DNA of 64,000 nt from Paenibacillus athensensis (GCF_004514475.2 NZ_MYFO02000002.1:1-64000); one strand, 5' to 3'. Shown: positions 33,517-42,835, counted from the stretch's first letter. Notes: a model not told the origin generated them from the sequence alone. Made by a program: numbers and translations.

Positions 33517-35538
33517 TCAAAACGGGTTGAGCACATGGAAAAACACATTCGGCGTCGCCATCCGGTAATAGTAGCTGCACCAGCCGACGCCTTGGCCGTT
33601 AAAACGGTTCACCGGGCTGTACGGGAGCCGTTCCTGCTCCAGCTCCTCGATTCGCGCGATCCGGCCTTCGGTATAGTCGCTCAGCCTGCGCGCAGCGGAC
33701 TCCAGCCTGCTGATGACCCCGCCGTAGCGGATGTCGAGCACTTCCCAGCCAAACGGCTTAAAGCGGCTCAGCCACTGGCGGCGGTGGGCTTCGCGCAGCT
33801 CACGGACGGCTTCGGCAATCTGCGGCAGCTTGTGGCGGGCGGCATGGCGGAGCGCATCGCGGTCGCCTTGATCATAGGCACGCTTGAGCGTAAGGCCAAG
33901 CTCGCTTTTGTGCTTGAGCACGGCACAAAGCTTTTCGGGCATTTCGAACAGGCCGGGGACGCCGCCGGCTGTAGCTGTTTGTGTATGGGCCTCACGCAGC
34001 TTGCTTTCCAATTGTTCGTAATGCGCGTTCAGCGGCAATCCGTCGATTTGCCGATCGAACAAGCCAAGCAGTACGTCTTGATAAAGCAAAAATTTGCTCG
34101 GATTGCTTTGCTTGCGATTATCCGGCTCGGAGCCCGGCGTTTCGTCCAGCTCCTTCAGCAGCAGAAATGCTTCGGCGTCAATCCCCGTAATCAGCTTCAC
34201 CCGCTGTGCTATGACCTCACGGTCAGGACGCTCTGCGCAATAGGCGTGCTCGGCGTACAATTGCAGTCCGAGCAGCGCCGCGAACGGATGGCCCTCGTTG
34301 CCGTCGTCGCCCCATAGCGTGGCATAGGCCTCGCGAATGCCTTCCTGCTTGCAAACAAGCAGCGCTTCGTCCGACGCCTTGAGCGACAAGCCGTAGTTGA
34401 CGCCAAACGTATTGAATATCCATACAGCCCCCGCAAAAGCCAGCGGGCAGCCAAGCGGCCGATGCGCAGCGATCAGCTTGCGGTAGTCCTCCGGCTCCGT
34501 ATGAACATAATCCCAGTAGACGAGGGTTGCGTCTTTGGGTATCCGGTTGGCCATTGCGGCCGGAATTTGCGTATCCGTATCGTAATAATCGCTGCCGGTG
34601 GCCGAGGCGAGCTTGAGAAACATATCGCTCCATAGCATCGGTGCCAACCCCTTGCGCCGGGTGATGTCCAGTACGACGTCGAGGTGGCGGCTCATCAGCT
34701 CGAAGCGTTCGACGTGGCCAATGCGCTCCAAATACGCCCCGCGCCCGAGCTCTTCGGCTTCATCCATGCCCAGGTGAACGGTGCGGCTGCGAAACGGCGT
34801 GCTGACCGCTTCGATCATTCGTTCGACAAGCCGGTTGGTCTCATCCTGTCCGACCAGCAGCGCGCCTTTCGTATCCCGGTAGGGGCGGGCTGCGTCCCAC
34901 TTCAGAAATTCCTCCAAATGCGCCAGCGTCTGCATGCACGGAATGGCTTCAATGCCGAACAAATCCGCACAATCGTCAATCGCCCGCAGCTCCTCCTGCG
35001 TATACCGGCCCCGCATGTAGCCGAAATACGGCTCGCTTTCTACCACATACGTATCCTCCATATAGAGCAAAATGGTATTCATCCCCATCAAGGCCAGCAT
35101 CGGCAGCAGCTCGCGAAAACCGTCCACCGTCAGCACCGCGTTGCGCGACAGGTCGAGCATCGGACCGATACGGTCGAAGCGGCGAGTTTCCTGCAGGCAA
35201 AAAGGCGTCGTGTCCGGGCTGCGGTATCCCGGTTCCTGCTGCGCAATTGGCTGTGTCGATGGAGCGAATGTTTGCGCAGCCGACTGCGTCGGCGTTTGTG
35301 GGTTCCACATCTGGACAAGCAGACTGATTGCGCGGAAAAATAAATGCTTGCTCCCGTAGCGAATCACGGCGGCGCTTCCATCCCAGCTCACCTCCAGCGC
35401 TTCGGGCGATTGCAAATCGGCTTCAATGCGCAGCGGGATTCCTTCCGGCGCAATCGACAGGCCGATGCGCGGGGCGGCCAGCGCAAATCCGGGCTGCAGC
35501 TCCTCCGGCAATTCATTCAACATATGCAGCTTCAACAA
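33517..35538 (-). CDS. GH20-type beta-N-acetylhexosaminidase
   Basis: A 673-residue predicted cytoplasmic glycosidase with no signal peptide. After an N-terminal zincin-like segment comes a TIM barrel with RFDRIGPMLDLSRNAVL and MNTILLYMEDTYVVESEPYF. The hallmark HLGMDEAEELG follows, with the Asp-Glu catalytic pair at ~254-255, plus VYWDYVHTEPEDYRK and TLWGDDGNEGHPF. GH20 enzymes use the substrate N-acetyl group as nucleophile to release GlcNAc. The C-terminal third is helical. The start TTG 35538 is 9 nt after GGAAGGAG. Its upstream region is shared with the divergent sugar-acid operon, which supports a role in amino-sugar use. Confidence 0.82.
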   Translation of the reverse strand: MLKLHMLNELPEELQPGFALAAPRIGLSIAPEGIPLRIEADLQSPEALEVSWDGSAAVIRYGSKHLFFRAISLLVQMWNPQTPTQSAAQTFAPSTQPIAQQEPGYRSPDTTPFCLQETRRFDRIGPMLDLSRNAVLTVDGFRELLPMLALMGMNTILLYMEDTYVVESEPYFGYMRGRYTQEELRAIDDCADLFGIEAIPCMQTLAHLEEFLKWDAARPYRDTKGALLVGQDETNRLVERMIEAVSTPFRSRTVHLGMDEAEELGRGAYLERIGHVERFELMSRHLDVVLDITRRKGLAPMLWSDMFLKLASATGSDYYDTDTQIPAAMANRIPKDATLVYWDYVHTEPEDYRKLIAAHRPLGCPLAFAGAVWIFNTFGVNYGLSLKASDEALLVCKQEGIREAYATLWGDDGNEGHPFAALLGLQLYAEHAYCAERPDREVIAQRVKLITGIDAEAFLLLKELDETPGSEPDNRKQSNPSKFLLYQDVLLGLFDRQIDGLPLNAHYEQLESKLREAHTQTATAGGVPGLFEMPEKLCAVLKHKSELGLTLKRAYDQGDRDALRHAARHKLPQIAEAVRELREAHRRQWLSRFKPFGWEVLDIRYGGVISRLESAARRLSDYTEGRIARIEELEQERLPYSPVNRFNGQGVGWCSYYYRMATPNVFFHVLNPF

Positions 35539-35639
35539 TATTCAACGCTCCTTCCGCGTAGATGAACCGATCAATGGCGACCAAGCTGGATGAAAGAGGC
35601 GGGCTCCATGTTCGCGTGCGCCTTGCTCGATGTCCTGTA

Positions 35640-35668
35640 TTGACTTAAACATTATAACGTTATATTGT
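35640..35668 (+). promoter_or_regulatory. Operon promoter with 12-bp palindrome TATAACGTTATA
   Basis: TTGACT at 35640-35645 and TATTGT at 35663-35668 are spaced by 17 bp. Between them lies a perfect 12-bp palindrome TATAACGTTATA (35653-35664), well placed as an operator for the GntR-family repressor encoded at the end of the operon. Confidence 0.55.
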
Positions 35669-35765
35669 TTTCCTCAGAGGTATCGTAGCGCATCGGAATC
35701 GGGAACGCAACCGTTTTTGCGAAGGATGCCTCGCAAAGCGAGTCGGGAGAAGGCGGGTGCAGAGC

Positions 35766-36962
35766 ATGACAGCAAGATGGGTGTTGAAGGGCGTGAAGCT
35801 GGTTCACGGCGAGGTCGTTGATTTGGTCGTCGCGGAGGGGCGGATTGCCGCGATCGCGCCGACGGGCGAGCTGTCGCTGACTGTGGCGGGCGAAGCTGGC
35901 AAAGCTGGCAAGGCTGGCAAGGCGGGCGAGACGGGCGGCGGCGGTGCTCAACAGCGAATTATCGAAGGCACGGGGCTCTACGTATCCAGCGGTTGGATTG
36001 ACCTTCACGTTCATGCGCTGTCGGAGCTGACGCCTTACGGCGATGAGATGGATGCCATCGGCATTCGTCAGGGCGTTACGACGATTGTCGATGCCGGCAG
36101 TTGTGGAGCCGACCGCATCGACGAGTTGGCCGCGCAAAGCGACAAGGCGGCGACGAATGTGCTGGCGCTGCTCAATATTTCGCGCCTTGGGCTGTCGCGC
36201 ATCGACGAGCTGTCGCAGCTGGACTGGATCGCGCGCGACCCGGCGCTGGCCGCGATCCGGCGTCATCCGGCGTTCATTGTCGGCTTGAAGGCGCGCATCA
36301 GCCGCAGCGTCGTCGGCGACAAGGGCGTCGAGCCGCTGCGCTTGGCGCGCCGATTGGCCGACGAAGCCGGGCTGCCGCTGATGGTGCATATCGGCGCCGG
36401 CCCTCCCGAGCCGGAAGACATCGTGGCGCTGATGCGCCGGGGCGACGCCCTGACGCACGCGCTGCACGGCAAGGGGGGCGGCTTGTTTGACGAGCGCGGG
36501 CGGGCGCGTCCGGCGCTCGTTGAGGCGGCCCGTCGCGGCGTGCGGCTGGACGTCGGACACGGCAGCGCGAGCTTTTCGTTTGCGGCGGCCGAGGCGGCGC
36601 TGCGACAGGGCTTCCGGCCGGACACGATCAGCACGGACATCTATCGGGCCAATCGGCTGAACGGTCCCGTGTTCAGTCTGGCCCACGTGCTGACGAAGTT
36701 TTTGGCGCTGGGCTGCCCGCTGCAGGACGTGATCGAGGCGGTGACGGTCCGCGCTGCGGCTTGGCTGGGGCGACCGGAGCTTGGCCGGCTGCAGGTTGGT
36801 GACCGCGCGAATTTGACGCTGTTTGCGCTCAAGCGGGAGCCGATCGCGCTGCGGGATGCCGAAGGGCAGGAGCGGACGGCGCCGGAGCAAATCGAAGTGA
36901 GAGGAGCAGTGGCGGATGGAACACACTTTGCAGGAGAAATATGGGCTGAAGCGGGTTATTAA
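35766..36962 (+). CDS. Amidohydrolase/deacetylase family metallohydrolase
   Basis: A 398-residue amidohydrolase-superfamily enzyme. The metal site opens with GWIDLHVHALSELTPYGDE. A carboxylated-lysine candidate lies in FIVGLKARISRS, followed by PLMVHIGAGPPE, DALTHALHGKGGG, and a final DVGHGSASFSF with STDIY supplying the catalytic aspartate. It belongs with the dihydroorotase-like deacetylases commonly found beside dgaE. A proposed role is removal of an N-acyl group from an amino sugar acid. ATG 35766 follows AAGGCGG by 9 nt. A repeated GKAGKAGKAG insertion occurs at ~50-60. Its 3' end overlaps dgaE by 47 nt. Confidence 0.82.
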   Translation: MTARWVLKGVKLVHGEVVDLVVAEGRIAAIAPTGELSLTVAGEAGKAGKAGKAGETGGGGAQQRIIEGTGLYVSSGWIDLHVHALSELTPYGDEMDAIGIRQGVTTIVDAGSCGADRIDELAAQSDKAATNVLALLNISRLGLSRIDELSQLDWIARDPALAAIRRHPAFIVGLKARISRSVVGDKGVEPLRLARRLADEAGLPLMVHIGAGPPEPEDIVALMRRGDALTHALHGKGGGLFDERGRARPALVEAARRGVRLDVGHGSASFSFAAAEAALRQGFRPDTISTDIYRANRLNGPVFSLAHVLTKFLALGCPLQDVIEAVTVRAAAWLGRPELGRLQVGDRANLTLFALKREPIALRDAEGQERTAPEQIEVRGAVADGTHFAGEIWAEAGY

Positions 36963-38115
36963 TGCCAGCGGGAGAATGAGCATTCTCGGTGTCTCTGTGC
37001 CGTCGGATACGGTGATGGAGGCGATGAAGGCCGGCGGGCAGCGTTATGTCGAGATCGCCGATCTGGTCGACAAGTCGGGCGAGCGCGCGGCAGATTTACT
37101 TGGCGCCGAGGCGGCGGTCATCGTCAATTCGGCCTCCAGCGGCATCGCGCTCTGTACTGCGGCTTGCGTAACGCGCGGCAGCCGCAGGCAAAGCTTGAGG
37201 CTGCACCAGGAGCCGCTGCCGGCCAATGAAATCGTCATGCTCAAGGGACACAACGTTCAGTACGGCGCTCCGGTTGAGGCGATGATCTATTTGGGCGGCG
37301 GGAAAGTGATCGAGGCCGGCTATGCGAATGAAGGGCACGCTTGGCAGCTGGAGGAAGCGATCAGCGACCGCACGGCTGCGGTGCTTTACGTCAAATCGCA
37401 TCATACGGTGCAGAAAAATATGCTGTCGGTCGAGGAAGCGTGGCTGGTTGCGCAGCGCCGGGGGGTGCCGCTGATCGTCGATGCAGCCGCCGAAGAGGAC
37501 CTGCAGCGTTACGTGACCTGCTCGGACCTGGTTATTTTTAGCGGCTCCAAAGCGCTGGAGGGCCCGTCCTCGGGGCTTGTCGCCGGGAAGCGGACTTATG
37601 TAGAATGGGTGAAGATGCAGCTTCACGGTATAGGGCGCAGCATGAAGGTCGGCAAGGAAACGATGTTTGGGCTGTTGCAAGCGCTGGAAGAATATATGTC
37701 GCGCTGTCGGCAAGCTGACCCCAGCGGCCAAAGCAGCGGCGATGACGACGGGCTGCTGCAGACGCTGTTGCCGCTCAACGAGATGCCCGGCCTGCGGGTA
37801 TCGCTTGTAGCGGATGAGGCGGGGCGGGCCATTCGCCGGGGGCGGATTCACGTCGACGCCGAGGCGGCTGGCTTGAACGCGTTGCAGCTCGCCGAGCGGC
37901 TGCGCACGGGTGAGATTGCGATCTATACGCGTGATTACGGCGTGCGGCAGGGTTATTTCGATATCGATCCGCGGCCGCTGCAGGGCGACGATATCGCGGT
38001 CCTTGCAGCGGCAATCCGCGACATCGCTGCGCAAGCGGCGGGCGAAGCAGCCGGACAGCGGCTGAAGCCGGGTGAGTCGGCCAAGCGCGAGGGGACAGGA
38101 GGGGAGAAGGCATGA
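36916..38115 (+). CDS. dgaE: DgaE family PLP-dependent ammonia lyase
   Basis: A 399-residue SelA-like fold-type I PLP enzyme. It begins YGLKRVINASGRMSILG, with an AAVIVNSASSGIALCTAAC segment, the LIVDAAAEEDLQRY aspartate strand and the PLP lysine in IFSGSKALEGPSSG (Lys at ~212). The family eliminates ammonia from 2-amino-2-deoxygluconate 6-phosphate to give 2-keto-3-deoxygluconate 6-phosphate. GAGGAG lies upstream of ATG 36916 inside the preceding gene, implying translational coupling. It overlaps dgaF by 4 nt (ATGA). Confidence 0.88.
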   Translation: MEHTLQEKYGLKRVINASGRMSILGVSVPSDTVMEAMKAGGQRYVEIADLVDKSGERAADLLGAEAAVIVNSASSGIALCTAACVTRGSRRQSLRLHQEPLPANEIVMLKGHNVQYGAPVEAMIYLGGGKVIEAGYANEGHAWQLEEAISDRTAAVLYVKSHHTVQKNMLSVEEAWLVAQRRGVPLIVDAAAEEDLQRYVTCSDLVIFSGSKALEGPSSGLVAGKRTYVEWVKMQLHGIGRSMKVGKETMFGLLQALEEYMSRCRQADPSGQSSGDDDGLLQTLLPLNEMPGLRVSLVADEAGRAIRRGRIHVDAEAAGLNALQLAERLRTGEIAIYTRDYGVRQGYFDIDPRPLQGDDIAVLAAAIRDIAAQAAGEAAGQRLKPGESAKREGTGGEKA

Positions 38116-38864
38116 GGATCGAGGGGCGCTTTTATAAGGGACAGGTTGCGTTGAATGTGCTGGCCGGCAGCGTGGACAATGCGCGCGAGGTGTTTGCGGC
38201 GGCGGAGGGCTATGTGCTGGTCGGGGTGTTGTCCAAGCGTTATCCCGACGCGCAAACGGCTGCAGCTGCCATGCGCGAATACGGAGCGGCGATTGACGAT
38301 GCCGTATCGATCGGACTCGGCTCGGGCGACAGCCGTCAGGCTGCTGTCGTCGCTGAAATTGCCGCAAGCTATGCCGGCAGTCATATCAATCAGGTGTTTC
38401 CGTCCGTTGGCGCGACGCGGGCCCGTTTGGGAGCTCGGCCAGGCTGGATCAATGCGCTTGTGGCGCCAAGCGGCAGGCCCGGTTATGTGAATATCGCCAC
38501 GGGACCGGCCAGCTCGGCGCTGCCGGAGGGCGCAATTGTTCCGGTCAAAGCGGCAATTGCGCTCGTGCGCGATATGGGCGGCAATGCGCTGAAGTTTTTT
38601 CCGATGAACGGATTGAGCTGTGAAGACGAGCTGCGCGCGGTCGCTCAAGCTTGCGGCGAGGAGCGGTTTGCGCTGGAGCCCACGGGCGGCATTGACCTCG
38701 GTAATTTTGAAGCGATTGTGCGCATGGCGCTGGAAGCCGGGGTGCCGCAAATCATTCCGCACGTGTATGCTTCCATCGTCGATCCCGCAAGCGGCCAGAC
38801 GCGGCCGGACGATGTTCGAACGCTGCTGACTTCTATGCAAAGGCTGGTGGATTCTTATGGGTAA
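38112..38864 (+). CDS. dgaF: DgaF family 2-keto-3-deoxy-6-phosphogluconate aldolase
   Basis: A 250-residue aldolase of the DgaF type. Visible segments are RFYKGQVALNVLAGSVDNAREV, VSIGLGSGDSRQAAVVAEIA, HINQVFPSVGATRARLG, KAAIALVRDMGGNALKFFPM (Schiff-base lysine candidate in ALKFFPM) and LEPTGGIDLGNFEAI. It cleaves KDG 6-phosphate to pyruvate and glyceraldehyde 3-phosphate. It overlaps dgaE by 4 nt and the kinase by 8 nt, so all are read from one message. Confidence 0.88.
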   Translation: MRIEGRFYKGQVALNVLAGSVDNAREVFAAAEGYVLVGVLSKRYPDAQTAAAAMREYGAAIDDAVSIGLGSGDSRQAAVVAEIAASYAGSHINQVFPSVGATRARLGARPGWINALVAPSGRPGYVNIATGPASSALPEGAIVPVKAAIALVRDMGGNALKFFPMNGLSCEDELRAVAQACGEERFALEPTGGIDLGNFEAIVRMALEAGVPQIIPHVYASIVDPASGQTRPDDVRTLLTSMQRLVDSYG

Positions 38865-39891
38865 TGCGCCGCTGACGAGCCGGACGATTGCGGCTTACGG
38901 GGAAGTGATGATGCGACTGTCGGTACCGGGCGGGGAGCTGCTGACGCAGGCGGATACGCTGCGGTATTCGTTCTCGGGTACAGGCGTCAATGTGCTGGCG
39001 ATGCTCGCGCGCTTCGGCCATAACACCAAGCTGGTGACGTCCTTGCCGGCCAATCCGCAAGGCGATGCGGCCATTGGTTACGTGCGCAAGCTGGGCATCG
39101 GGACGACGTATGTGCGGCGGGCCGGTTCGCATGTCGGCATGTATTTTCTGGAAGCGGGCTTCGGTCCGCGGCCGAGCCGCGTGACGTATGCCGGTCGCCA
39201 GGACAGCAGCTTCAATACGGCCCCGGAGGGCGCTTACGACGCCGAGGCGCTGGCGGGCGAAAATGAGGTGCTGCATCTGTGTGGCATTTCGCTGGCGATG
39301 AACGATGGCGTTCGCCGCCAGATGAAGACACTGGCCAAAGCGTTTAAGAGTGCCGGGAGGAGCGTCGTCTTCGATTGCAATTACCGTCCTGTGCTTTGGG
39401 GCGAAGACGGATATTCGCGGGCGCGTCCGCATTATGCCGAGCTGCTGGCGCTAGCCGATGTGGTCTTGATGAACGAGCGCGATGCGACGCAACTGCTCGG
39501 AATGAGCAGCGCGCAGGTGCAGCCGCGCGAGCGACTGGTCGAACTGATACCGGCGGTGGCCGACGCTTACGGAATCCGCACGATTGCCGGCACGATGCGC
39601 GGGGTGAACGAGGACTATACGCATACGCTGCAGGGCTTTATCTGCAAATCGGGCAATTTTTCCTTTTCCCGGAAGCTGACGTTTCCGGTTTATGATAGAA
39701 TTGGAGCAGGCGACGCTTTTGCCGCTGGAATTGTGCACGGTGAGCTGCAGGGCTTTTCGCCCGCCACGACCGTCGAATTCGCAGCCGCGTCGGCTATGCT
39801 CGCGCATACGTATGCGGGCGATATTTCTCTGGCGTCCGAGGCCGATATTTTACGCACCATGTCCAAGCCGGCCGGCGATGTGGAAAGGTAG
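38857..39891 (+). CDS. PfkB family sugar kinase, probable 2-keto-3-deoxygluconate kinase
   Basis: A 344-residue ribokinase-fold enzyme. It has GEVMMRLSVPGG and the glycine-rich SGTGVNVLAMLARFGHNTKL. VVFDCNYRPVLWG lies near the substrate, and YDRIGAGDAFAAGIVHGEL carries the catalytic aspartate (GAGD). It most resembles KDG kinases. In this operon it would phosphorylate KDG, or the amino acid sugar, before aldol cleavage, taking the place of a phosphorylating PTS. Its ATG overlaps the dgaF stop by 8 nt. Confidence 0.85.
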   Translation: MGNAPLTSRTIAAYGEVMMRLSVPGGELLTQADTLRYSFSGTGVNVLAMLARFGHNTKLVTSLPANPQGDAAIGYVRKLGIGTTYVRRAGSHVGMYFLEAGFGPRPSRVTYAGRQDSSFNTAPEGAYDAEALAGENEVLHLCGISLAMNDGVRRQMKTLAKAFKSAGRSVVFDCNYRPVLWGEDGYSRARPHYAELLALADVVLMNERDATQLLGMSSAQVQPRERLVELIPAVADAYGIRTIAGTMRGVNEDYTHTLQGFICKSGNFSFSRKLTFPVYDRIGAGDAFAAGIVHGELQGFSPATTVEFAAASAMLAHTYAGDISLASEADILRTMSKPAGDVER

Positions 39892-39898
39892 CCATACC

Positions 39899-40612
39899 GT
39901 GAATTTAACGCGCCATCACAAACCGTTATACGTGCAGATCAAAAACATCCTCAAAGACCGTGTCCTGCACGGTCACTATCCGCTGCACGGCAAGCTTCCC
40001 TCCGAGCCCCGGCTGGAGGAGGAGTTTGGCGTCAGCAAAATTACGATTCGCAACGCGATCAAGGAGCTGGTTCAGGAGGGCTATCTGGAGACGAGCAGCG
40101 GACGCGGCACGACCGTCATCCGCAACACGTCGCCGGCCAAACGCTCTTCGTGGAAAAGGTTCACCGAGGTGCTTGTCGAAGAAGGGCATCGGATGGAAAA
40201 GGAGCTGCTTCGCGTGGAGACAGCCGCAACCGTTCCGGGGAGCGAGGCCCACAGGCTGCTGGGCGAACGTTGTCTGCGGATTGAACGGCTGTACCGATTG
40301 AACGGCGAGCCGTATATCCATTACGTTCATTATGTGCCCGAGCGCTTTGGGCCTGTGGCGGCCTCCGAGTTGCACGCTCAGTCGCTGTACGGCTGGCTGG
40401 AGGAGCGGGGGGCCGAGCTGGCGCGCTTTCGCGACGCCTTCAGCGCCGCCGCCGCAGCCCCGTCAACAGCGGCGTTGCTTGGCGTCGAGCTGCGCACGCC
40501 GCTGCTCAAGCGTACGCGCTGCGCCTGCGATGAGGCCGGAGAGACGATGGAGTATAGCGAAGGCTTTTATCAGGCGGGCTTACACCCGTATGTGGTGGAT
40601 TATGAGGTGTAA
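39899..40612 (+). CDS. GntR (HutC/UTRA) family regulator
   Basis: A 237-residue regulator starting at GTG 39899, 8 nt after the kinase stop, with AAAGG inside that stop region. Residues ~5-75 are the winged helix (LPSEPRLEEEFGVSKITIRN and LVQEGYLETSSGRGT). Residues ~90-235 are a UTRA effector domain (CLRIERLYRLNGEPYIHYVH, and a closing EYSEGFYQAGLHPYVVDY). HutC-type regulators usually bind the pathway metabolite. It probably represses its own operon through the palindrome at 35653-35664. Confidence 0.88.
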   Translation: MNLTRHHKPLYVQIKNILKDRVLHGHYPLHGKLPSEPRLEEEFGVSKITIRNAIKELVQEGYLETSSGRGTTVIRNTSPAKRSSWKRFTEVLVEEGHRMEKELLRVETAATVPGSEAHRLLGERCLRIERLYRLNGEPYIHYVHYVPERFGPVAASELHAQSLYGWLEERGAELARFRDAFSAAAAAPSTAALLGVELRTPLLKRTRCACDEAGETMEYSEGFYQAGLHPYVVDYEV

Positions 40613-40701
40613 TGGAGGGTTCGTCCCGTGCGCAGCAGCATCAGCGCCTGCCGGACGGACCTGTAAGCGGGCGGAAGACGGCCGAAGCATCGCGAAATCG
40701 C

Positions 40702-40742
40702 AAAAAGGAGCCTCCGGCAACCCAGCCGAAAGCTCCTTTTTT
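40702..40742. terminator. Bidirectional terminator between operon and MFS gene
   Basis: AAAAAGGAGC pairs with GCTCCTTTTTT, and inner CCGGC/GCCG extends the stem. A and T tracts on both sides suit the convergent gntR and MFS genes. Confidence 0.85.
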
Positions 40743-40761
40743 CATGGCGTATCGCAAACTC

Positions 40762-42015
40762 TTACTTGCTTCGCTCCTCAGTCCAGGCGAGCAGCTTGCG
40801 GTCGGAAGGCAGCAGGAAGGTCAAGATGCCGGTCAGCGGCAGTAAGCCGCACAGCTCCATGACGTGCGCGGTGCCGTAAACATCGCACAGCTTGCCCAGC
40901 ACCAGGCCGCCAAGGCCTCCCATGCCAAACGCCAGCCCGGTGATCAGCCCGGAGACGGTGCCGACCTTGCCGGGGAACAGCATTTGCGCGTATACCACGG
41001 TAACGGAAAAGCTGGACAGCATAATAAAGCCGGCAATCGGCAGCAGCACATAGGCCCAGCTCGCGCTGACGTAAGGCAAAATCAGGGCAAACGGTGCAGA
41101 GCCGAGCATGGAGAAAAAGATCAGGTTGCGCCGGCCGAATCTGTCGGCGAGCGGGCCGCCGAAAAACGTGCCGATGGCTCCGGCAATCATAAACAAAAAG
41201 ATAAAGTCCTGGGCCTTGTCGATGGTGATGTGATACGTATCGCGCAGGAAAAAGGCGTAATAGCTGCCCATTGCGGCGCCATACCACGACCGGACGAACA
41301 CGAGGAAAATCAGCACTGAAATGGCAAACAGCAATTGCTTGCGCCGTTCCGGGCTAACCGCGCGCACAGCGGCCTGGCGGGCACGTACGGGCGCGGTCCG
41401 CAGCACGTCCTTGTACCAGCTGGCGATGTACATTTGAATCGCGATGGCGATAGCGGCGACGCCGGTAAACCAGATCGCGCCGAATTGCCCGAGCGGAATG
41501 AACAAATATTTGGTCATCAGCGGCGCAAACGATTGACCGATGTTGCCGCCAACTTGAAAAATCGATTGGGCCAGCCCCTTGCGGCCGCCGGCCGCCATAT
41601 GCGCGACGCGCGAGCCCTCGGGATGGAACGCCGCCGAGCCGAGGCCGACGAAGCAAACCGCCAGCACAACGACCCAATAAGCCGGCGCGATAGCCAGCAG
41701 CAGCATGCCGAGCAGCATCGAGGCCATGCCGATGGGCAGCATATAAGGGGACGGACGGCGGTCGGTATACATGCCGACTACGGGTTGCATGATGGATGCG
41801 GTAAAATTAATGGCGAATAAAATCCAGCCCAACTGGGTGTAGCTCAGATGCATGCTGTCTTGAAAAACCGGCAAGGAGCCGGGAATGACCGATTGCATCG
41901 AATCGTTCAGCAGATGCACGACGCTGATCGCCAGCAACGTGCGGTAAACGGTAGGGTTCGCTCCAGGCAGGCCGGAAGCGGCAGATCGTGAAGCCGCTTC
42001 GGATGATGTGTTCAT
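40762..42015 (-). CDS. MFS transporter, fosmidomycin-resistance (Fsr) type
   Basis: A 417-residue carrier with about 12 TM helices. The first helix has VVHLLNDSMQSVIPGSLPVF, followed by GMYTDRRPSPY in the 2-3 loop and the AVCFVGLGSAAFHPEGSRVA region characteristic of Fsr exporters. The second half has GGPLADRFGRRNLIF. It is probably a drug or metabolite exporter by proton antiport; substrate unknown. It starts 28 nt downstream of psd on the same strand, so the two may share a message. Confidence 0.85.
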   Translation of the reverse strand: MNTSSEAASRSAASGLPGANPTVYRTLLAISVVHLLNDSMQSVIPGSLPVFQDSMHLSYTQLGWILFAINFTASIMQPVVGMYTDRRPSPYMLPIGMASMLLGMLLLAIAPAYWVVVLAVCFVGLGSAAFHPEGSRVAHMAAGGRKGLAQSIFQVGGNIGQSFAPLMTKYLFIPLGQFGAIWFTGVAAIAIAIQMYIASWYKDVLRTAPVRARQAAVRAVSPERRKQLLFAISVLIFLVFVRSWYGAAMGSYYAFFLRDTYHITIDKAQDFIFLFMIAGAIGTFFGGPLADRFGRRNLIFFSMLGSAPFALILPYVSASWAYVLLPIAGFIMLSSFSVTVVYAQMLFPGKVGTVSGLITGLAFGMGGLGGLVLGKLCDVYGTAHVMELCGLLPLTGILTFLLPSDRKLLAWTEERSK

Positions 42016-42043
42016 GCTGATCTCCTCTCCAGCGCGGAAACGG

Positions 42044-42835
42044 CTATTGGGCTTCTTTCATCATTCCGAGCGCTTCGCCCATCTTCACCTGGCTGCCGAC
42101 CATCAAGTCGCCGCGCGGCGTAAAGCTGTCTTCTTCCAGCAGCAGCACGACGGTGGAGCCGAATTCGAAATAAGCCAGCTCCTGACCGCGCTCAAGCGCG
42201 TCGGGCAACGGCTCCACATATTGAATGCTGCTGACGTTCAGCGCGCCGACCTTCACGACGGCGATTTCGCCGGCAGGATGCTGCAGGAACGTAATTAGCC
42301 GTTCGTTGCGGCTGAGCACACGACGCATGTGGCGCAAGCCGAATTCATTAACCGGGTAGACCTTGCCGGGTACGTGCTCTTTTTCCAAAATATGGCCTTG
42401 CGCCGGCGAATGGATGCGATGATAATCGGTCGGGCTCAAATAGAGGACGAAATAAAAGCCGTTCCGATAATTGACCGTGCGCGGCGAGCGATTGAGCAAC
42501 TCCTCGATCGTGTAATCCTGACCCTTCACGCCGAGAATCAGGCCGTCCCGGATCGGGCCCATGCCGGTAATCTTTGCGTCGACGGGGCTAACCAGACGGC
42601 TGGCGTCGGGATCGATCGGCCGCAGGCCGGGTTTCAGTCTCCGGGTGAAAAAATCGTTGAGCGAGCCATATTCGGCGATATGCTTTTCAGCGTCTTCGAC
42701 GCGAATTCCGTACGATTTGGCAAAGCGGGGAATGAACAGCCGGCTGATCTTCGATTTGGCAAAAGCGCCGGTTAACTGCGACAGCCACTTGCGTGACGAC
42801 AGCTCGGTCAGCAAGCGAAAAAACTTTTTGGACAT
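42044..42835 (-). CDS. psd: Phosphatidylserine decarboxylase
   Basis: A 263-residue proenzyme. It shows YGSLNDFFTRRLKPGLRPID, the conserved LVSPVDAKITGMG aspartate region, YFVLYLSPTDYHRIHSPAQG and VGALNVSSI. The self-cleavage site is EFGSTVVLL (near residue 222), where the serine becomes the pyruvoyl group of the small alpha chain. It makes phosphatidylethanolamine at the membrane. The length is normal. The FGST form is common in Firmicutes in place of LGST. Confidence 0.95.
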   Translation of the reverse strand: MSKKFFRLLTELSSRKWLSQLTGAFAKSKISRLFIPRFAKSYGIRVEDAEKHIAEYGSLNDFFTRRLKPGLRPIDPDASRLVSPVDAKITGMGPIRDGLILGVKGQDYTIEELLNRSPRTVNYRNGFYFVLYLSPTDYHRIHSPAQGHILEKEHVPGKVYPVNEFGLRHMRRVLSRNERLITFLQHPAGEIAVVKVGALNVSSIQYVEPLPDALERGQELAYFEFGSTVVLLLEEDSFTPRGDLMVGSQVKMGEALGMMKEAQ

